Assembly (NCBI RefSeq): GCF_039536765.1
Contig: NZ_BAAAZF010000001.1
Span: 2,625,501-2,689,500, forward strand
Direction of reading: 5' to 3'
Source: Parerythrobacter jejuensis
GTDB lineage: Bacteria > Pseudomonadota > Alphaproteobacteria > Sphingomonadales > Sphingomonadaceae
DNA: 64,000 nucleotides
Positions 34,125 through 43,340 of the stretch are shown one piece after another; the stretch's first letter is position 1; each line of letters opens with the position of its first letter. Position numbers and translations under genes: made by a program. The notes under the pieces are model-generated. The model did no database searches. It was not told the origin of the DNA and was given only the letters and a program-made list of their open reading frames with translations.

Positions 34125-34169
34125 CCCTGTTTGATTGACGTTCAGCCACGGCTGTCTAGAATCGCGCTC

Positions 34170-34520
34170 ATGAACCTGATCCCCAGCAATCTGCGTCCAG
34201 CCTCCCTGCGGGGCGGGGATGCGCAAGTGGACGCCACCAAGGCTGAAGGCGTGTATCGCCTGAAGGTTGGCTTCCTTGGCTTGGGAACGATGATCTTGTT
34301 GGTCGGTGTGGCCGATATCATCATGGACCGCGCGCAACAGACCGAAGACACAGCTGTTCCGCAGGCTGCGCCAACAGTCGAGCCGGAGCCGGAACCAACC
34401 CAGAATAACGCTTTGGAAAATGCCGGGGTGGTCCCCGATCTGCCCGAGGAAGCCGAGGCGGAGCCAGTACCGGAAGGCCCTGTCTTGCCTGAACAGGGCG
34501 AGCCGATTGAAGAAGAATAG
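34170..34520 (+). CDS. Single-pass membrane protein, unknown
   Basis: 116 residues. A basic N-terminus of about 30 residues, one transmembrane helix (VGFLGLGTMILLVGVADIIM), then a Pro/Glu-rich acidic tail (PTVEPEPEPTQNNAL onward) that is almost certainly disordered. No family recognised. The start was chosen because the shorter frame ATG at 34170 keeps the helix; no Shine-Dalgarno is obvious. The next gene starts 14 bases before its stop, so they are coupled. It lies between cysteine synthase and the dcw cluster. Confidence 0.65.
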   Translation: MNLIPSNLRPASLRGGDAQVDATKAEGVYRLKVGFLGLGTMILLVGVADIIMDRAQQTEDTAVPQAAPTVEPEPEPTQNNALENAGVVPDLPEEAEAEPVPEGPVLPEQGEPIEEE

Positions 34521-35253
34521 GCAGATTGCCGCTGCGCTGCTCGCCTTGCTGGCGAGTGCGTGTTCCGGCGATCGGGGTGGCACACTCACTCAAGAGCAGA
34601 GCCTCGGCCTGTTCACCTCGTTACCGATCTATTGGCAGCCCGGCGGGGCGCTGGACGAGCTGTCAGCGCAGGCCGATGGGTCCCACTGGGCGAATACCGC
34701 ATTGTCACAAAGCTTCGTGATCGCGCCGATGGACGCGCTGACCGCAGAGGAGCTTGCAGCCCTCGATATCTTGGTCATGGCCCAGCCACGCGCGCTTTCC
34801 GGCCCCGAGAATGTCGCGCTGGATCAATGGGTCAGGCAGGGCGGGCGCGCGCTTGTCTTCGCCGATCCGATGCTTGTCGGTCATTCAGATTTCCCGATCG
34901 GGGACCGGAGGCGACCGCAAGATACAGTGCTGCTCAGTCCTATTCTCGCTCGCTGGGGGCTGGAGCTGATGTTTGATCCGGAAGCTCCCGCACAAATTGA
35001 ACGGATTGCATTTGACGGCATTGGTTTCGATGCGATCCGGCCTGGCAGCTTCAGGATCATCGATCCCGCCGGCGGCGCTCAATCTGCGTGTGAGCTCTCG
35101 CCAGACGCGATGGCAGCATGGTGCGTCGTTGGCAGCGGGCGGGTGCTGTTAGTGGCGGATGCGACCTTGCTGGAAGACCGCGAGGGCGGAGACGCGTCGC
35201 TGGCAGTGCTCGAATCGCTCTTGGGGATTGTGCGGGACGGGCGCGAGAATTGA
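34507..35253 (+). CDS. Putative envelope protein with GldG-like domain
   Basis: 248 residues starting at TTG; AGGGCGAG lies upstream. N-terminus KKNRQIAAALLALLASAC looks like a (weak) lipoprotein signal with Cys near residue 18. The body contains ALDILVMAQPRALSGPENVA and LDQWVRQGGRALVFADPML, a segment resembling GldG/DUF4350-type 'ABC-type uncharacterised transport' domains. No ABC ATPase or permease gene is adjacent. The other start codons in frame would run deep into the upstream gene. Function unknown. Confidence 0.7.
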   Translation: MKKNRQIAAALLALLASACSGDRGGTLTQEQSLGLFTSLPIYWQPGGALDELSAQADGSHWANTALSQSFVIAPMDALTAEELAALDILVMAQPRALSGPENVALDQWVRQGGRALVFADPMLVGHSDFPIGDRRRPQDTVLLSPILARWGLELMFDPEAPAQIERIAFDGIGFDAIRPGSFRIIDPAGGAQSACELSPDAMAAWCVVGSGRVLLVADATLLEDREGGDASLAVLESLLGIVRDGREN

Positions 35254-35334
35254 CCGGGATCATGCGGAGCGAGACACAGGGAATCGAGGGATTTCACGCG
35301 TTTCCGAGAGCTTTGGGGAATCGGTCCGAGCGGT

Positions 35335-35425
35335 AGTCAACACTTTTGCTTCGAAAATATTGCATGTAAAACAATTGTTTACCACGTAATCCCTTAAAAA
35401 TACGAGATTTCCCCTTTAATCCCGC
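35335..35425 (+). promoter_or_regulatory. AT-rich probable promoter region of the dcw cluster
   Basis: About a third GC in otherwise GC-rich DNA. It contains a near-palindrome TGTAAAACAATTGTTTACC (core 35366-35382) and two TAATCCC copies. Several -35/-10 combinations are possible and none is clearly best. This is the only sizeable AT-rich gap upstream of sixteen tightly packed genes. Confidence 0.4.
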
Positions 35426-35556
35426 AAGCGCCCGAGTTATTACCGCTTTCCATCGGACATGTTGTCTCGTCGCGTGCTCCCCGTTCTGGGGGCGCGCCGT
35501 CAGCGATTGCGCGGGCGGCTGCGGGGAAGGTGTGTCCACGAATGTGGCGCTCAAAT

Positions 35557-35572
35557 CGGGGACGAGCGGGGA
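35557..35572 (+). promoter_or_regulatory. Direct repeat CGGGGA-N4-CGGGGA at the mraZ start
   Basis: GGGGA at 35558-35562 and again at 35568-35572, exactly 10 bases apart, ending just before the GTG start. Known MraZ operators in other bacteria are direct TGGGN-type repeats with 5-base spacers, so this could be an autoregulatory site. The first copy also serves as a ribosome-binding site. Confidence 0.3.
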
Positions 35573-36073
35573 GTGGAACAGGCTTTTGCAGGATATAGTG
35601 GTCAAGCCTATTCGCCGGCGGGCGATAAGGGCCGCTTTGTCTTGCCGCCACTCTTTCGCAAGGCTGTCAAAGACAGTTCGGGCGGATCGCGAACCCTTTG
35701 CCTAGCCAAGCATGATCGGTGGAACTGCCTGACCGGCTTTGGCCTTTCTCGCCGCTTCGAACTGGAAACCCAGCTCGATCGTGAAGAGGAAATGGCGTTC
35801 AAGCTCGGTCGCGAATTCGATCGCGAAACTCGCTCTTCACAGCTCAACGGCTTCGTCGAAATCCCGTTTGATGACAGTGGCCGTTTCGTCATGCCGGACT
35901 ATCTGCGCGGCCTCGGCGAGATTGCTGATGGGCTCTATTTCCAGGGAGGCGGTCGTTTCTTCACCTTGTGGAACCCGCAGGAATTGATGCGGATGGGTGA
36001 TGATTGGGCAGCGGCCAAGGCTGCTTGTCAGGCACTTGTTTCGGAAGCCCAGGCCAAGGGGAAGAAGAAATGA
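35573..36073 (+). CDS. mraZ: Transcriptional regulator MraZ
   Basis: 166 residues from the GTG at 35573. MraZ is a DNA-binding regulator at the head of the dcw cluster with two AbrB-like halves. Half 1 includes [19 protein letters not shown] and half 2 includes [20 protein letters not shown], each with the DxxGR motif; the first lacks the usual Asp spacing because of DKGR. The GTG is chosen because GGGGAC lies about 9 bases upstream and the conserved domain begins within 15 residues. Its stop overlaps rsmH (ATGA). Confidence 0.88.
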   Translation: MEQAFAGYSGQAYSPAGDKGRFVLPPLFRKAVKDSSGGSRTLCLAKHDRWNCLTGFGLSRRFELETQLDREEEMAFKLGREFDRETRSSQLNGFVEIPFDDSGRFVMPDYLRGLGEIADGLYFQGGGRFFTLWNPQELMRMGDDWAAAKAACQALVSEAQAKGKKK

Positions 36074-37035
36074 TCCCCGAAAACGCCCCCCACATCCCTG
36101 TTCTGCTCGACGAAGTGGTCGATGCCCTCGATCCCGCTCCCGGCGACGTCATCGTTGACGCGACCTTTGGCGCGGGCGGCTATACGCGTGCTCTTCTGGC
36201 ACGCGGCGCCACCGTGCATGCGTTCGACCGTGACCCCGATGCTATCGCGGCTGGCCATACATGGCCAGAAACGCGCGAAGAACCACCGCGCCTCATCCTC
36301 CATCCGCGCCGATTTTCGGAGATGGTGGATGCCATGGCCGAGGTCGGCATTGCCAGCGTCGATGGCGTCACGATGGATATTGGCGTTTCCTCGATGCAGC
36401 TCGATCAGGCCGAGCGCGGCTTTGCTTTCTCTGCCGACGGGCCGCTGGACATGCGGATGAGCCAGGATGGCCCTAGCGCTGCCGATTTCCTCAATTCTGC
36501 CGAAGCGGACCAGATCGCCGACGTGCTCTACCAATATGGCGAAGAGCGGCAGTCGCGCCGTGTCGCGCGTGCGATCGTCGCGGCGCGTCCTTTGGAGACC
36601 ACAGGCGATCTCGCCCGCGTGGTGCGCAAGGCGCTGGGCTATCGGCCGCACTCCAACAAAGGAACGGCTCCGAAAGACCCGGCGACCCGCAGTTTCCAGG
36701 CTGTTCGCATTCATGTGAACGCGGAACTCGACGAATTGACCGGGGGTCTGCGGGCTGCAGAAGAACTGCTCAAGAATGGAGGGCGGCTTGCTGTCGTCAG
36801 TTTCCATTCTCTCGAAGATCGAATCGTGAAGCGCTTTCTCCAGGGCGCTTCAGGAAAGGCCGGCGGCACCTCCCGCCATCTTCCCCAGAGCAAGGGGTCG
36901 CCGGCCATCTTTTCCGCGATTTCGAAGGCCATTCGCCCTTCCGAGGTCGAGATCGAGCGCAATCCCCGCGCGCGGTCCTCCACCCTGCGGCACGCGATGC
37001 GTACCGAGGCTCCGGCACGAAAGGAAGCGGCATGA
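36070..37035 (+). CDS. rsmH: 16S rRNA (cytosine1402-N4)-methyltransferase
   Basis: 321 residues. SAM-dependent methylation of C1402 in 16S rRNA. Motifs: [13 protein letters not shown] opening, SAM-binding [26 protein letters not shown], the family-specific [18 protein letters not shown], and [15 protein letters not shown]. The ATG at 36070 overlaps the mraZ stop by four bases. Standard second gene of the dcw cluster. Confidence 0.97.
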   Translation: MIPENAPHIPVLLDEVVDALDPAPGDVIVDATFGAGGYTRALLARGATVHAFDRDPDAIAAGHTWPETREEPPRLILHPRRFSEMVDAMAEVGIASVDGVTMDIGVSSMQLDQAERGFAFSADGPLDMRMSQDGPSAADFLNSAEADQIADVLYQYGEERQSRRVARAIVAARPLETTGDLARVVRKALGYRPHSNKGTAPKDPATRSFQAVRIHVNAELDELTGGLRAAEELLKNGGRLAVVSFHSLEDRIVKRFLQGASGKAGGTSRHLPQSKGSPAIFSAISKAIRPSEVEIERNPRARSSTLRHAMRTEAPARKEAA

Positions 37036-37586
37036 TGGTCGGCGGCAGCCGCTTGCGCCAGATTGGCTGGGCGATGGCTCTGGGTGTCGTATTCGCCCTG
37101 TTCATCGCGCTCACTTTCCGGGTCAATGCGGTGAAGAGCGAGGTTGTGCGGGCCGAACGCCAGATCGTTTCGCTCAAGCGTGAAACCATGCGGCTGGAAA
37201 CTGAATTCCAGACCCGCGCCAACCAGCAGCAGCTTGCCAACTGGAATGCAGTCGATTTCGGCTATGTCGCGCCGCGCGCCGACCAATATCTTGAAAACGA
37301 ACGCCAGTTGGCCCGTTTGGGCGAGCCGACCGCTCCTGGTGCGCCGGCACCGATCCGGGTCGCACGCTCGCCTTCCAGCGGCGATTTCCCCGCTCTTGTG
37401 TCCCCGCTGACGGGCAAGCCGGTAGAAGCGACACCAGTGGCCGTCACCGATGAGGCCAATGAAGCTACGGCGACTGATAACGCACCCGAAGAGCCGCAGA
37501 TATCTCTGGCCGAGAGGCTGGGCATGACGGTCGACCTGGCACCTGCAGCACCGGATTTCACCCCTGCAGCGCAGGTGGCCGAATGA
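37032..37586 (+). CDS. ftsL: Cell division protein FtsL
   Basis: 184 residues. Bitopic divisome protein that forms the FtsQLB-type regulator of septal synthase. One transmembrane helix (about 12-30) is followed by a coiled coil (about 32-65, [20 protein letters not shown]) ending in a [13 protein letters not shown] motif typical of alphaproteobacterial FtsL. The tail beyond about residue 95 is Pro/Ala-rich, disordered and longer than usual. Identified by position between rsmH and ftsI and by topology rather than strong sequence motifs. ATGA overlaps on both sides. Confidence 0.87.
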   Translation: MMVGGSRLRQIGWAMALGVVFALFIALTFRVNAVKSEVVRAERQIVSLKRETMRLETEFQTRANQQQLANWNAVDFGYVAPRADQYLENERQLARLGEPTAPGAPAPIRVARSPSSGDFPALVSPLTGKPVEATPVAVTDEANEATATDNAPEEPQISLAERLGMTVDLAPAAPDFTPAAQVAE

Positions 37587-39304
37587 CCTCGCTGACGGTC
37601 AGTACCGCCATTTCAAGCGGGCGCGTACGGCTCGTTTCGGATCGACAGGAAGCGCTTCTTACTGCCCGTTTGCGAGTGTTGCTGGTGGCGATGATCTTCG
37701 CGCTTGTGGCGCTGACTGCCATGTTGCGGATCGCATTCTTGGGCATTGGAGGTGGCACCTCGGGGCCAACTTCACTGGAAGAGGCGTTGCTGCCACCCCG
37801 CGGTGTTATCAGTGATCGCAACGGCATTGCCTTGGCGCGCAATTACCCCGCCCGCGCTCTGTGGTTTAATCCCGATGCGCTGGGCGAAGGCGGCCCTCCC
37901 TTGGTCAAGAGTCCGGCCGCTGTGACAGCTGATCTCAAGGGCATTTTCCCCGACCTCGACGAAGCGCGGGTCTTGCAGATGCTGAAGACCGGCAAGGCCG
38001 GATACTTGCGCCGCCGCGTATTGCCAGAAGACGCAAACCGCGTGTTCGAACTGGGTGAGATCGGGCTCGAACTGCCACAGGAAACCGACCGTCATTATCC
38101 GCAAGGGACGATGGCGGCCCATGTGCTTGGCTATGTTGCCGCCGATGGTGACGGGCGTGTGGGAATGGAGCAGGTCCTTGACCAGCGCCTGTCCGACCCG
38201 TCCCTGCGCGGAGAACCCGTCCAGCTCAGCATCGACATGCGCGTGCAAGGTGCACTGGAAGACGAATTGCGCCGCGGCATGCTGTCGGTAAACGCCATGG
38301 GCGCTGCTGGCATTGTTCTTGATGTTGATACCGGCGAAGTCATGGCCTTGGCCTCGCTGCCCGAATTCGATCCCAACAAGATAGATGAGCGTGGCGAGAA
38401 GCTGATGTTCAACCGGGTGACCAACCAGGTCTACGAACTCGGTTCCACCTTCAAGCCGCTTACGGTTGCAGCTGCGATCGATGCCGGCGAAGTGCGCGAT
38501 TTTGCAAAGCGCTACGATGCCACTCCGGTCGAGATCTCCGGCCATACGATCAAGGACAGTCACTTCCTCGGCAACAGTCTGAACATCCCGGAAATGCTGA
38601 TCCATTCCTCGAACACAGTGACCGCGAGGGTAACAGACCAGCTCGGCGAGAAGCGTTTGCGCCAGACCTTGACCGACCTTGGTATGCACGAGCGGCCCTA
38701 TGTCGAATTGCCCGCTAGAGGGCATCCGATCTGGCAAAGCAGCCGTTGGGGTCGGCTCAAATCTATGACCGTCGGCTTCGGTCACGGCATCGCAGTGACA
38801 CCGCTGCATTTGGCAAGCGGCTATGCTGCGATGGTCAATGGTGGCATCTGGCGCCCGGCCACGCTCAACAAAGTAGAGCCCGGCATGGCCCCCAAGGGCC
38901 GCCGCGTTTTCAAGGCTTCGACATCCAGCCGGATGCGCCAGCTGCTCCGAATGATTTCGCTCTACGGCACTGGCCGGAACGCTGATGCACCCGGTTACCG
39001 TGTCGGCGGCAAGACCGGTTCTGCCGAAAAGCCGGGCAGCGGCGGCTATCGCCGGACCAGCCTGGTATCCACCTTTGCCGCAGTGTTCCCGATGGACCGG
39101 CCGCGCTATGTCGTCATCGCCATGCTGGACGAACCTAAAGGGACGACGGCCAGCTCGTTCCAGCGCACAGCGGCGTGGAATGCAGCCCCCATTGTCGGGC
39201 GTCTGATCCCGCGCATCGGGCCCGTGCTGGGCGTGCGTCCGGATATGACCCGGGATGTCGATATCTCCGACCTTCGCCGCCTCGTGCCGGGGGGATCGCA
39301 TTGA
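37583..39304 (+). CDS. ftsI: Septal peptidoglycan transpeptidase FtsI (PBP3)
   Basis: 573 residues. Class B penicillin-binding protein that crosslinks septal peptidoglycan with FtsW. One transmembrane helix (about 31-52), a PBP dimerisation domain, then the transpeptidase domain with Ser-x2-Lys STFK (288-291), SSN (342-344) and KTG (477-479). The start lies in the ftsL stop (ATGA). Its stop overlaps the murE start (TTGA). Confidence 0.97.
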   Translation: MTSLTVSTAISSGRVRLVSDRQEALLTARLRVLLVAMIFALVALTAMLRIAFLGIGGGTSGPTSLEEALLPPRGVISDRNGIALARNYPARALWFNPDALGEGGPPLVKSPAAVTADLKGIFPDLDEARVLQMLKTGKAGYLRRRVLPEDANRVFELGEIGLELPQETDRHYPQGTMAAHVLGYVAADGDGRVGMEQVLDQRLSDPSLRGEPVQLSIDMRVQGALEDELRRGMLSVNAMGAAGIVLDVDTGEVMALASLPEFDPNKIDERGEKLMFNRVTNQVYELGSTFKPLTVAAAIDAGEVRDFAKRYDATPVEISGHTIKDSHFLGNSLNIPEMLIHSSNTVTARVTDQLGEKRLRQTLTDLGMHERPYVELPARGHPIWQSSRWGRLKSMTVGFGHGIAVTPLHLASGYAAMVNGGIWRPATLNKVEPGMAPKGRRVFKASTSSRMRQLLRMISLYGTGRNADAPGYRVGGKTGSAEKPGSGGYRRTSLVSTFAAVFPMDRPRYVVIAMLDEPKGTTASSFQRTAAWNAAPIVGRLIPRIGPVLGVRPDMTRDVDISDLRRLVPGGSH

Positions 39305-40785
39305 CCCTCGCAACGCTTGCCCAGGATGCGGGGATCGCACTTGCTGGCCCTGCCGACATCTCTGTTACCGGCTTTGCTATCGACAACCGCAAGGTCGCGC
39401 CCGGCACGGTTTTCGGCGCCTTCCAGGGCATCACGGTGAACGGAGAAGATTTCATCCCGCAGGCCGTCGCAGCAGGCGCTGTCGCCGTTGTGGCGCGGCC
39501 CGAAGCCAAGGTAGACGGGGCGCTCCACATTGCCAGCGCGATGCCGCGTCGGACCTTCGCATTGCTGGCCGCGCAGTATTTCAAGCCCGTGCCTGACACC
39601 ATCGTTGCGGTGACGGGCACCAACGGCAAGACATCAACCGTCGAGATGACCCGCCAGTTATGGCGCATGTCGGGCGAGCGGGCCGCGAGTATCGGCACAT
39701 TGGGTGTTACCACGCCGGACGAGAGCGTTTCGACCGGCCTGACTACACCCGATATTGTCACGTTTCTCTCCAACATGAGTGGACTGGCGCGCGAAGGCGT
39801 AACCCACGTCGCGTATGAAGCGAGCAGCCATGGCCTGTCGCAATATCGCAACGAAGGCCTGCGCGTTGCGGCGGCGGCCTTCACCAATTTCAGTCGCGAC
39901 CATCTCGATTACCATGCGAGCATGGACGAGTATTTCGATGCCAAAATGCGCCTGTTTGACGAAGTCGTCGATGCGGGCGGAACAGCTGTGGTCTGGACGG
40001 GTACTGGCGAGTGGACCGCCCGGGCCATCGAACGGGCGAGGAACCGAGAACTGCGCCTGTTCACGGTGGGCGAGCAGGGGGAAGATATCCGCTTGCTCGC
40101 TCGCTCACCAACCCAGTTGGGGCAGGATCTCGAACTCGAACATGGCGGGACTGTGCGCAAGCTGCGCCTGCCACTGATTGGCGAATACCAGGTTGCCAAT
40201 GCGCTGACCGCGGCCGGGCTGGTGCTGGCCACCGGCGGTGATGCGGGCCAGGTCTGGGATGGCGTGGCACGCCTGCAGCCCGTGCGCGGGCGACTGGAGC
40301 GAGCCGTGATTACGCAGGCCGGTGCGCCGGTCTATGTCGACTATGCCCACACGCCAGACGCTCTTGAAGCGGCGATCACGGCCCTGCGACCCCATGTCGG
40401 CGGCCGTCTGATTACTGTTTTCGGCGCCGGTGGTGACCGCGACCAGGGCAAGCGTGGCCCGATGGGGCAGGTCGCAGCCCAAGCGTCAGATATCGCGATC
40501 ATTACCGATGACAATCCACGCGGCGAAGATCCTGCCGCCATTCGCAACGCGGTGATGGCGGGAGTGCCGACAGGGACAAGCGCAAATGTGCGCGAGATTG
40601 GCGGACGCCGCGAAGCTATCGCTGCGGCCATTCAGGAAGCCAATGCCGAAGACATCGTGTTGATCGCCGGAAAAGGCCACGAACAAGGCCAGATAATCGG
40701 GTCGGGAGAAACCATGAAGATATTGCCGTTCGATGATGTGACGGTTGCGCGCGAATGCGCTGCTGGGCAGGGAGCCGCCGCATGA
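39301..40785 (+). CDS. murE: UDP-MurNAc-tripeptide synthetase (meso-DAP adding)
   Basis: 494 residues from a TTG start at 39301, which overlaps the ftsI stop; GGGGGA lies 7 bases upstream, and no in-frame ATG precedes the conserved domain. Adds the third residue to UDP-MurNAc-L-Ala-D-Glu. P-loop AVTGTNGKTSTVEM (about residue 105), YEASSHGLSQ and the DNPR motif (ITDDNPRGEDP) that specifies meso-diaminopimelate. Fifth gene of the cluster. Confidence 0.96.
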   Translation: MTLATLAQDAGIALAGPADISVTGFAIDNRKVAPGTVFGAFQGITVNGEDFIPQAVAAGAVAVVARPEAKVDGALHIASAMPRRTFALLAAQYFKPVPDTIVAVTGTNGKTSTVEMTRQLWRMSGERAASIGTLGVTTPDESVSTGLTTPDIVTFLSNMSGLAREGVTHVAYEASSHGLSQYRNEGLRVAAAAFTNFSRDHLDYHASMDEYFDAKMRLFDEVVDAGGTAVVWTGTGEWTARAIERARNRELRLFTVGEQGEDIRLLARSPTQLGQDLELEHGGTVRKLRLPLIGEYQVANALTAAGLVLATGGDAGQVWDGVARLQPVRGRLERAVITQAGAPVYVDYAHTPDALEAAITALRPHVGGRLITVFGAGGDRDQGKRGPMGQVAAQASDIAIITDDNPRGEDPAAIRNAVMAGVPTGTSANVREIGGRREAIAAAIQEANAEDIVLIAGKGHEQGQIIGSGETMKILPFDDVTVARECAAGQGAAA

Positions 40786-42248
40786 GTGCCCCCAGTTTCG
40801 CCCACAGAGCCATTCTGTCCTGGCCCCGGATCGCGCGCGATGCTTTGCCACTCGCGCTGTGGTCTACGCATGATATTGCCATGGCAACTGGCGGCATTGC
40901 CAGTGGCGAGTTCGTGTGTGCTGGCGTGGAAATGGATAGCCGCGATGTCCGTCCCGGTGACCTTTTTGTCGCCTTGAAGGGCGAAGCAATGGATGGCCAT
41001 CGTTTCGTCGATAAAGCCTTTGCCAGCGGCGCTTCTGCGGCGTTGGTAGACCGCCCTGTCGATGGCCCGCACGTGCTGGTTGCGGACACTTCAGCAGCAC
41101 TGCATGCCCTCGCGCATGCGGCGCGAGATAGAGCGGATGCCGTCCGCATCGGGGTGACCGGATCGGTCGGAAAGACCGGCGTGAAGGAAGCGATCTTCGC
41201 CGCGCTCGACAAGTCCAGCCGCGGGCAAGCCCATCGCTCGGTCCGCAGCTACAACAACCATGTGGGCGTGCCGCTGAGCCTTGCCCGGATGCCCGCGCGC
41301 AGTGCTTATGGCGTCTTTGAAATGGGGATGAACCACGCGGGTGAGATCGACGAGCTGACACAGCATGTCCGGCCCCAAGTGGCCGTGATCACCACGATCG
41401 CGCCGGCGCATATTGAAAACCTGGGTTCAATCGAAGCGATTGCAGATGCCAAGGCCGAAATATTCTCGGGCCTTGAGGAAGGCGGCACTGCCGTCATTCC
41501 CGCCGACATTCCGGAATTCGCCCAACTGCGTGCGGTTGCCGAGCGTCTGGGAGCGAAGATCCTCTCCTTTGGTCGTTCCGAATACGCGAATGTTCGGCTG
41601 ATTGATGCTATTCCTGCTGCCAATGGCGGATCGCTGGTGACTGCACAGATCGAAGATCACCGCTTGTGCTACACCGTGGCCGAACCGGGAGAACATTGGA
41701 TCTCCAACTCGCTATGTGTGCTGGGCGCTGTCAAAGCTGCTGGCGGCGATTTGGGCGCAGCAGGGCTGGCACTGGCCGAACTAGGCGGTTTGAAAGGGCG
41801 CGGTGCGCGTCACCAGATCAATGTCACGGGCGGCAAGGCCTTGCTGATCGATGAAAGCTACAATGCCAACCCCGCCTCGATGCGGGCAACACTCAACCAA
41901 CTTGGCCATACGCCATCGACCCGCCGGATCGCAGTGTTGGGCAGTATGAAAGAGCTGGGCGACTTTGCGCCTTCTTTCCACGAACAATTGTCCGAGCCAC
42001 TGGCCGAAGCGCAAGTCGACCATGCGGTTCTGGTCGGCGACGAGATGCGCGCGCTTGCACGGCACTTGGGGAAAGGCGGAGCGGGGACGCTTGGCAAGGG
42101 GTTTTCCTTCGCGCATTGCGAAGGACCAGCCGAGGCGATTGCGGCGCTGCAGGAATTTGGACTGACGGCAGGCGACGCGATCCTTGTGAAGGGATCGAAT
42201 TCGGTCGGACTCGGCAAGCTGGTAGATCACTTTACCAGCCGGGTTTGA
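40782..42248 (+). CDS. murF: UDP-MurNAc-tripeptide-D-Ala-D-Ala ligase
   Basis: 488 residues. Adds the D-Ala-D-Ala dipeptide to complete UDP-MurNAc-pentapeptide. Key segments: the VEMDSRDVRPGDLFVALKG domain 1 signature, P-loop VTGSVGKTGVKEA (the GSVGKT form common in alphaproteobacteria), NNHVGVPLSLARM and LIDESYNANPASMRA. Starts in the murE stop (ATGA). A 21-base gap with its own ribosome-binding site separates it from mraY. Confidence 0.97.
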   Translation: MSAPSFAHRAILSWPRIARDALPLALWSTHDIAMATGGIASGEFVCAGVEMDSRDVRPGDLFVALKGEAMDGHRFVDKAFASGASAALVDRPVDGPHVLVADTSAALHALAHAARDRADAVRIGVTGSVGKTGVKEAIFAALDKSSRGQAHRSVRSYNNHVGVPLSLARMPARSAYGVFEMGMNHAGEIDELTQHVRPQVAVITTIAPAHIENLGSIEAIADAKAEIFSGLEEGGTAVIPADIPEFAQLRAVAERLGAKILSFGRSEYANVRLIDAIPAANGGSLVTAQIEDHRLCYTVAEPGEHWISNSLCVLGAVKAAGGDLGAAGLALAELGGLKGRGARHQINVTGGKALLIDESYNANPASMRATLNQLGHTPSTRRIAVLGSMKELGDFAPSFHEQLSEPLAEAQVDHAVLVGDEMRALARHLGKGGAGTLGKGFSFAHCEGPAEAIAALQEFGLTAGDAILVKGSNSVGLGKLVDHFTSRV

Positions 42249-42269
42249 TTGGGGAGCCGGGAAGGCCAC

Positions 42270-43340
42270 ATGCTCTATTTGATCGCTGAATGGCTGGGTT
42301 TCGAAGGCGTCTTCAACCTCATCCGATATCAAACGTTCCGGGCCGGGGCGACGCTGATGACTGCGCTCATCATCGGATTGATCATCGGTCCGCGCTTTAT
42401 CGACATGCTGCGGGTGCGGCAGGGCAAGGGCCAGCCGATCCGCGAGGATGGCCCGCAAACCCATCTGGCCAAACGCGGTACGCCGACAATGGGCGGCTTG
42501 ATGATCCTCGTCTCGCTGGTCCTTTCGCTAATGCTCTGGATGGATCTGAAAAACCCGTTCGTCTGGGCCTGCATCGCGGTGACTGTCGGCTTCGGCATCA
42601 TCGGCTTCCTCGACGATTACGACAAAGTCACCAAGAACAGCCACAAAGGCGTTTCGGGCAAGGTCCGGCTGTTGCTGGAATTCGTGGTGGCCGGGATCGC
42701 GAGCTACATCATCGTCAGCCAGATCAACACGTGGCTTTATGTGCCCTTCGTGTCGGACCGGGCTATCCCTCTAGGGCCCTTCTATTATGTCTTTGCAGCG
42801 GTTGTGATCGTGGGCGCGGGCAATGCGGTGAACCTGACCGACGGACTCGATGGCCTCGCAATCATGCCGGTAATTATCGCGGCCGGAACTTTCGCGATCA
42901 TTGCTTACCTCGCCGGTCGGGCTGATTTCTCCGAATATCTCGGCATTCCGCACGTACCTGGTGCCGGTGAATTGGCGATATTCTGCGCCGCGATAATGGG
43001 GGCGGGGCTGGCCTTCTTATGGTTTAACGCGCCCCCGGCAGCCGTTTTTATGGGTGACACCGGAAGCCTTGCCCTTGGCGGCGCACTGGGTGCCATTGCC
43101 GTAGCTAGCCATCACGAAATCGTGCTGGCGATTGTCGGCGGCCTGTTCGCCTTCGAGGCACTTTCGGTCATCATTCAGGTGTTCTGGTTTAAACGGACCG
43201 GCAAGCGCGTGTTCCGTATGGCACCGATCCACCATCATTTCGAACAGCTCGGATGGAGCGAGAGCAAGGTCGTGATCCGGTTCTGGATCGTTTCGATCGT
43301 GCTTGCCCTGATGGGCCTCGCCACGCTGAAGCTACGATGA
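42270..43340 (+). CDS. mraY: Phospho-N-acetylmuramoyl-pentapeptide transferase
   Basis: 356 residues, about ten transmembrane helices. Transfers phospho-MurNAc-pentapeptide to undecaprenyl phosphate, forming lipid I. Signatures: [30 protein letters not shown] (Asp-rich active site), [13 protein letters not shown] and the histidine motif [16 protein letters not shown]. The ATG at 42270 has GGAAGG 6 bases upstream and yields the standard N-terminus. The only gene in the murE-ddl run that does not overlap its upstream neighbour. Confidence 0.97.
   Translation: MLYLIAEWLGFEGVFNLIRYQTFRAGATLMTALIIGLIIGPRFIDMLRVRQGKGQPIREDGPQTHLAKRGTPTMGGLMILVSLVLSLMLWMDLKNPFVWACIAVTVGFGIIGFLDDYDKVTKNSHKGVSGKVRLLLEFVVAGIASYIIVSQINTWLYVPFVSDRAIPLGPFYYVFAAVVIVGAGNAVNLTDGLDGLAIMPVIIAAGTFAIIAYLAGRADFSEYLGIPHVPGAGELAIFCAAIMGAGLAFLWFNAPPAAVFMGDTGSLALGGALGAIAVASHHEIVLAIVGGLFAFEALSVIIQVFWFKRTGKRVFRMAPIHHHFEQLGWSESKVVIRFWIVSIVLALMGLATLKLR

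Larger units (their letters stand above)
35254..35572. other. Non-coding gap before the dcw cluster
   Basis: 319 bases without a supported gene. It holds an AT-rich stretch (35335-35425), a GC-rich part, and GGGGA repeats at the mraZ start. An in-frame ATG at 35459 would extend mraZ by 38 residues of Arg-rich sequence with no MraZ homology, so that part is taken as leader. Confidence 0.5.
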
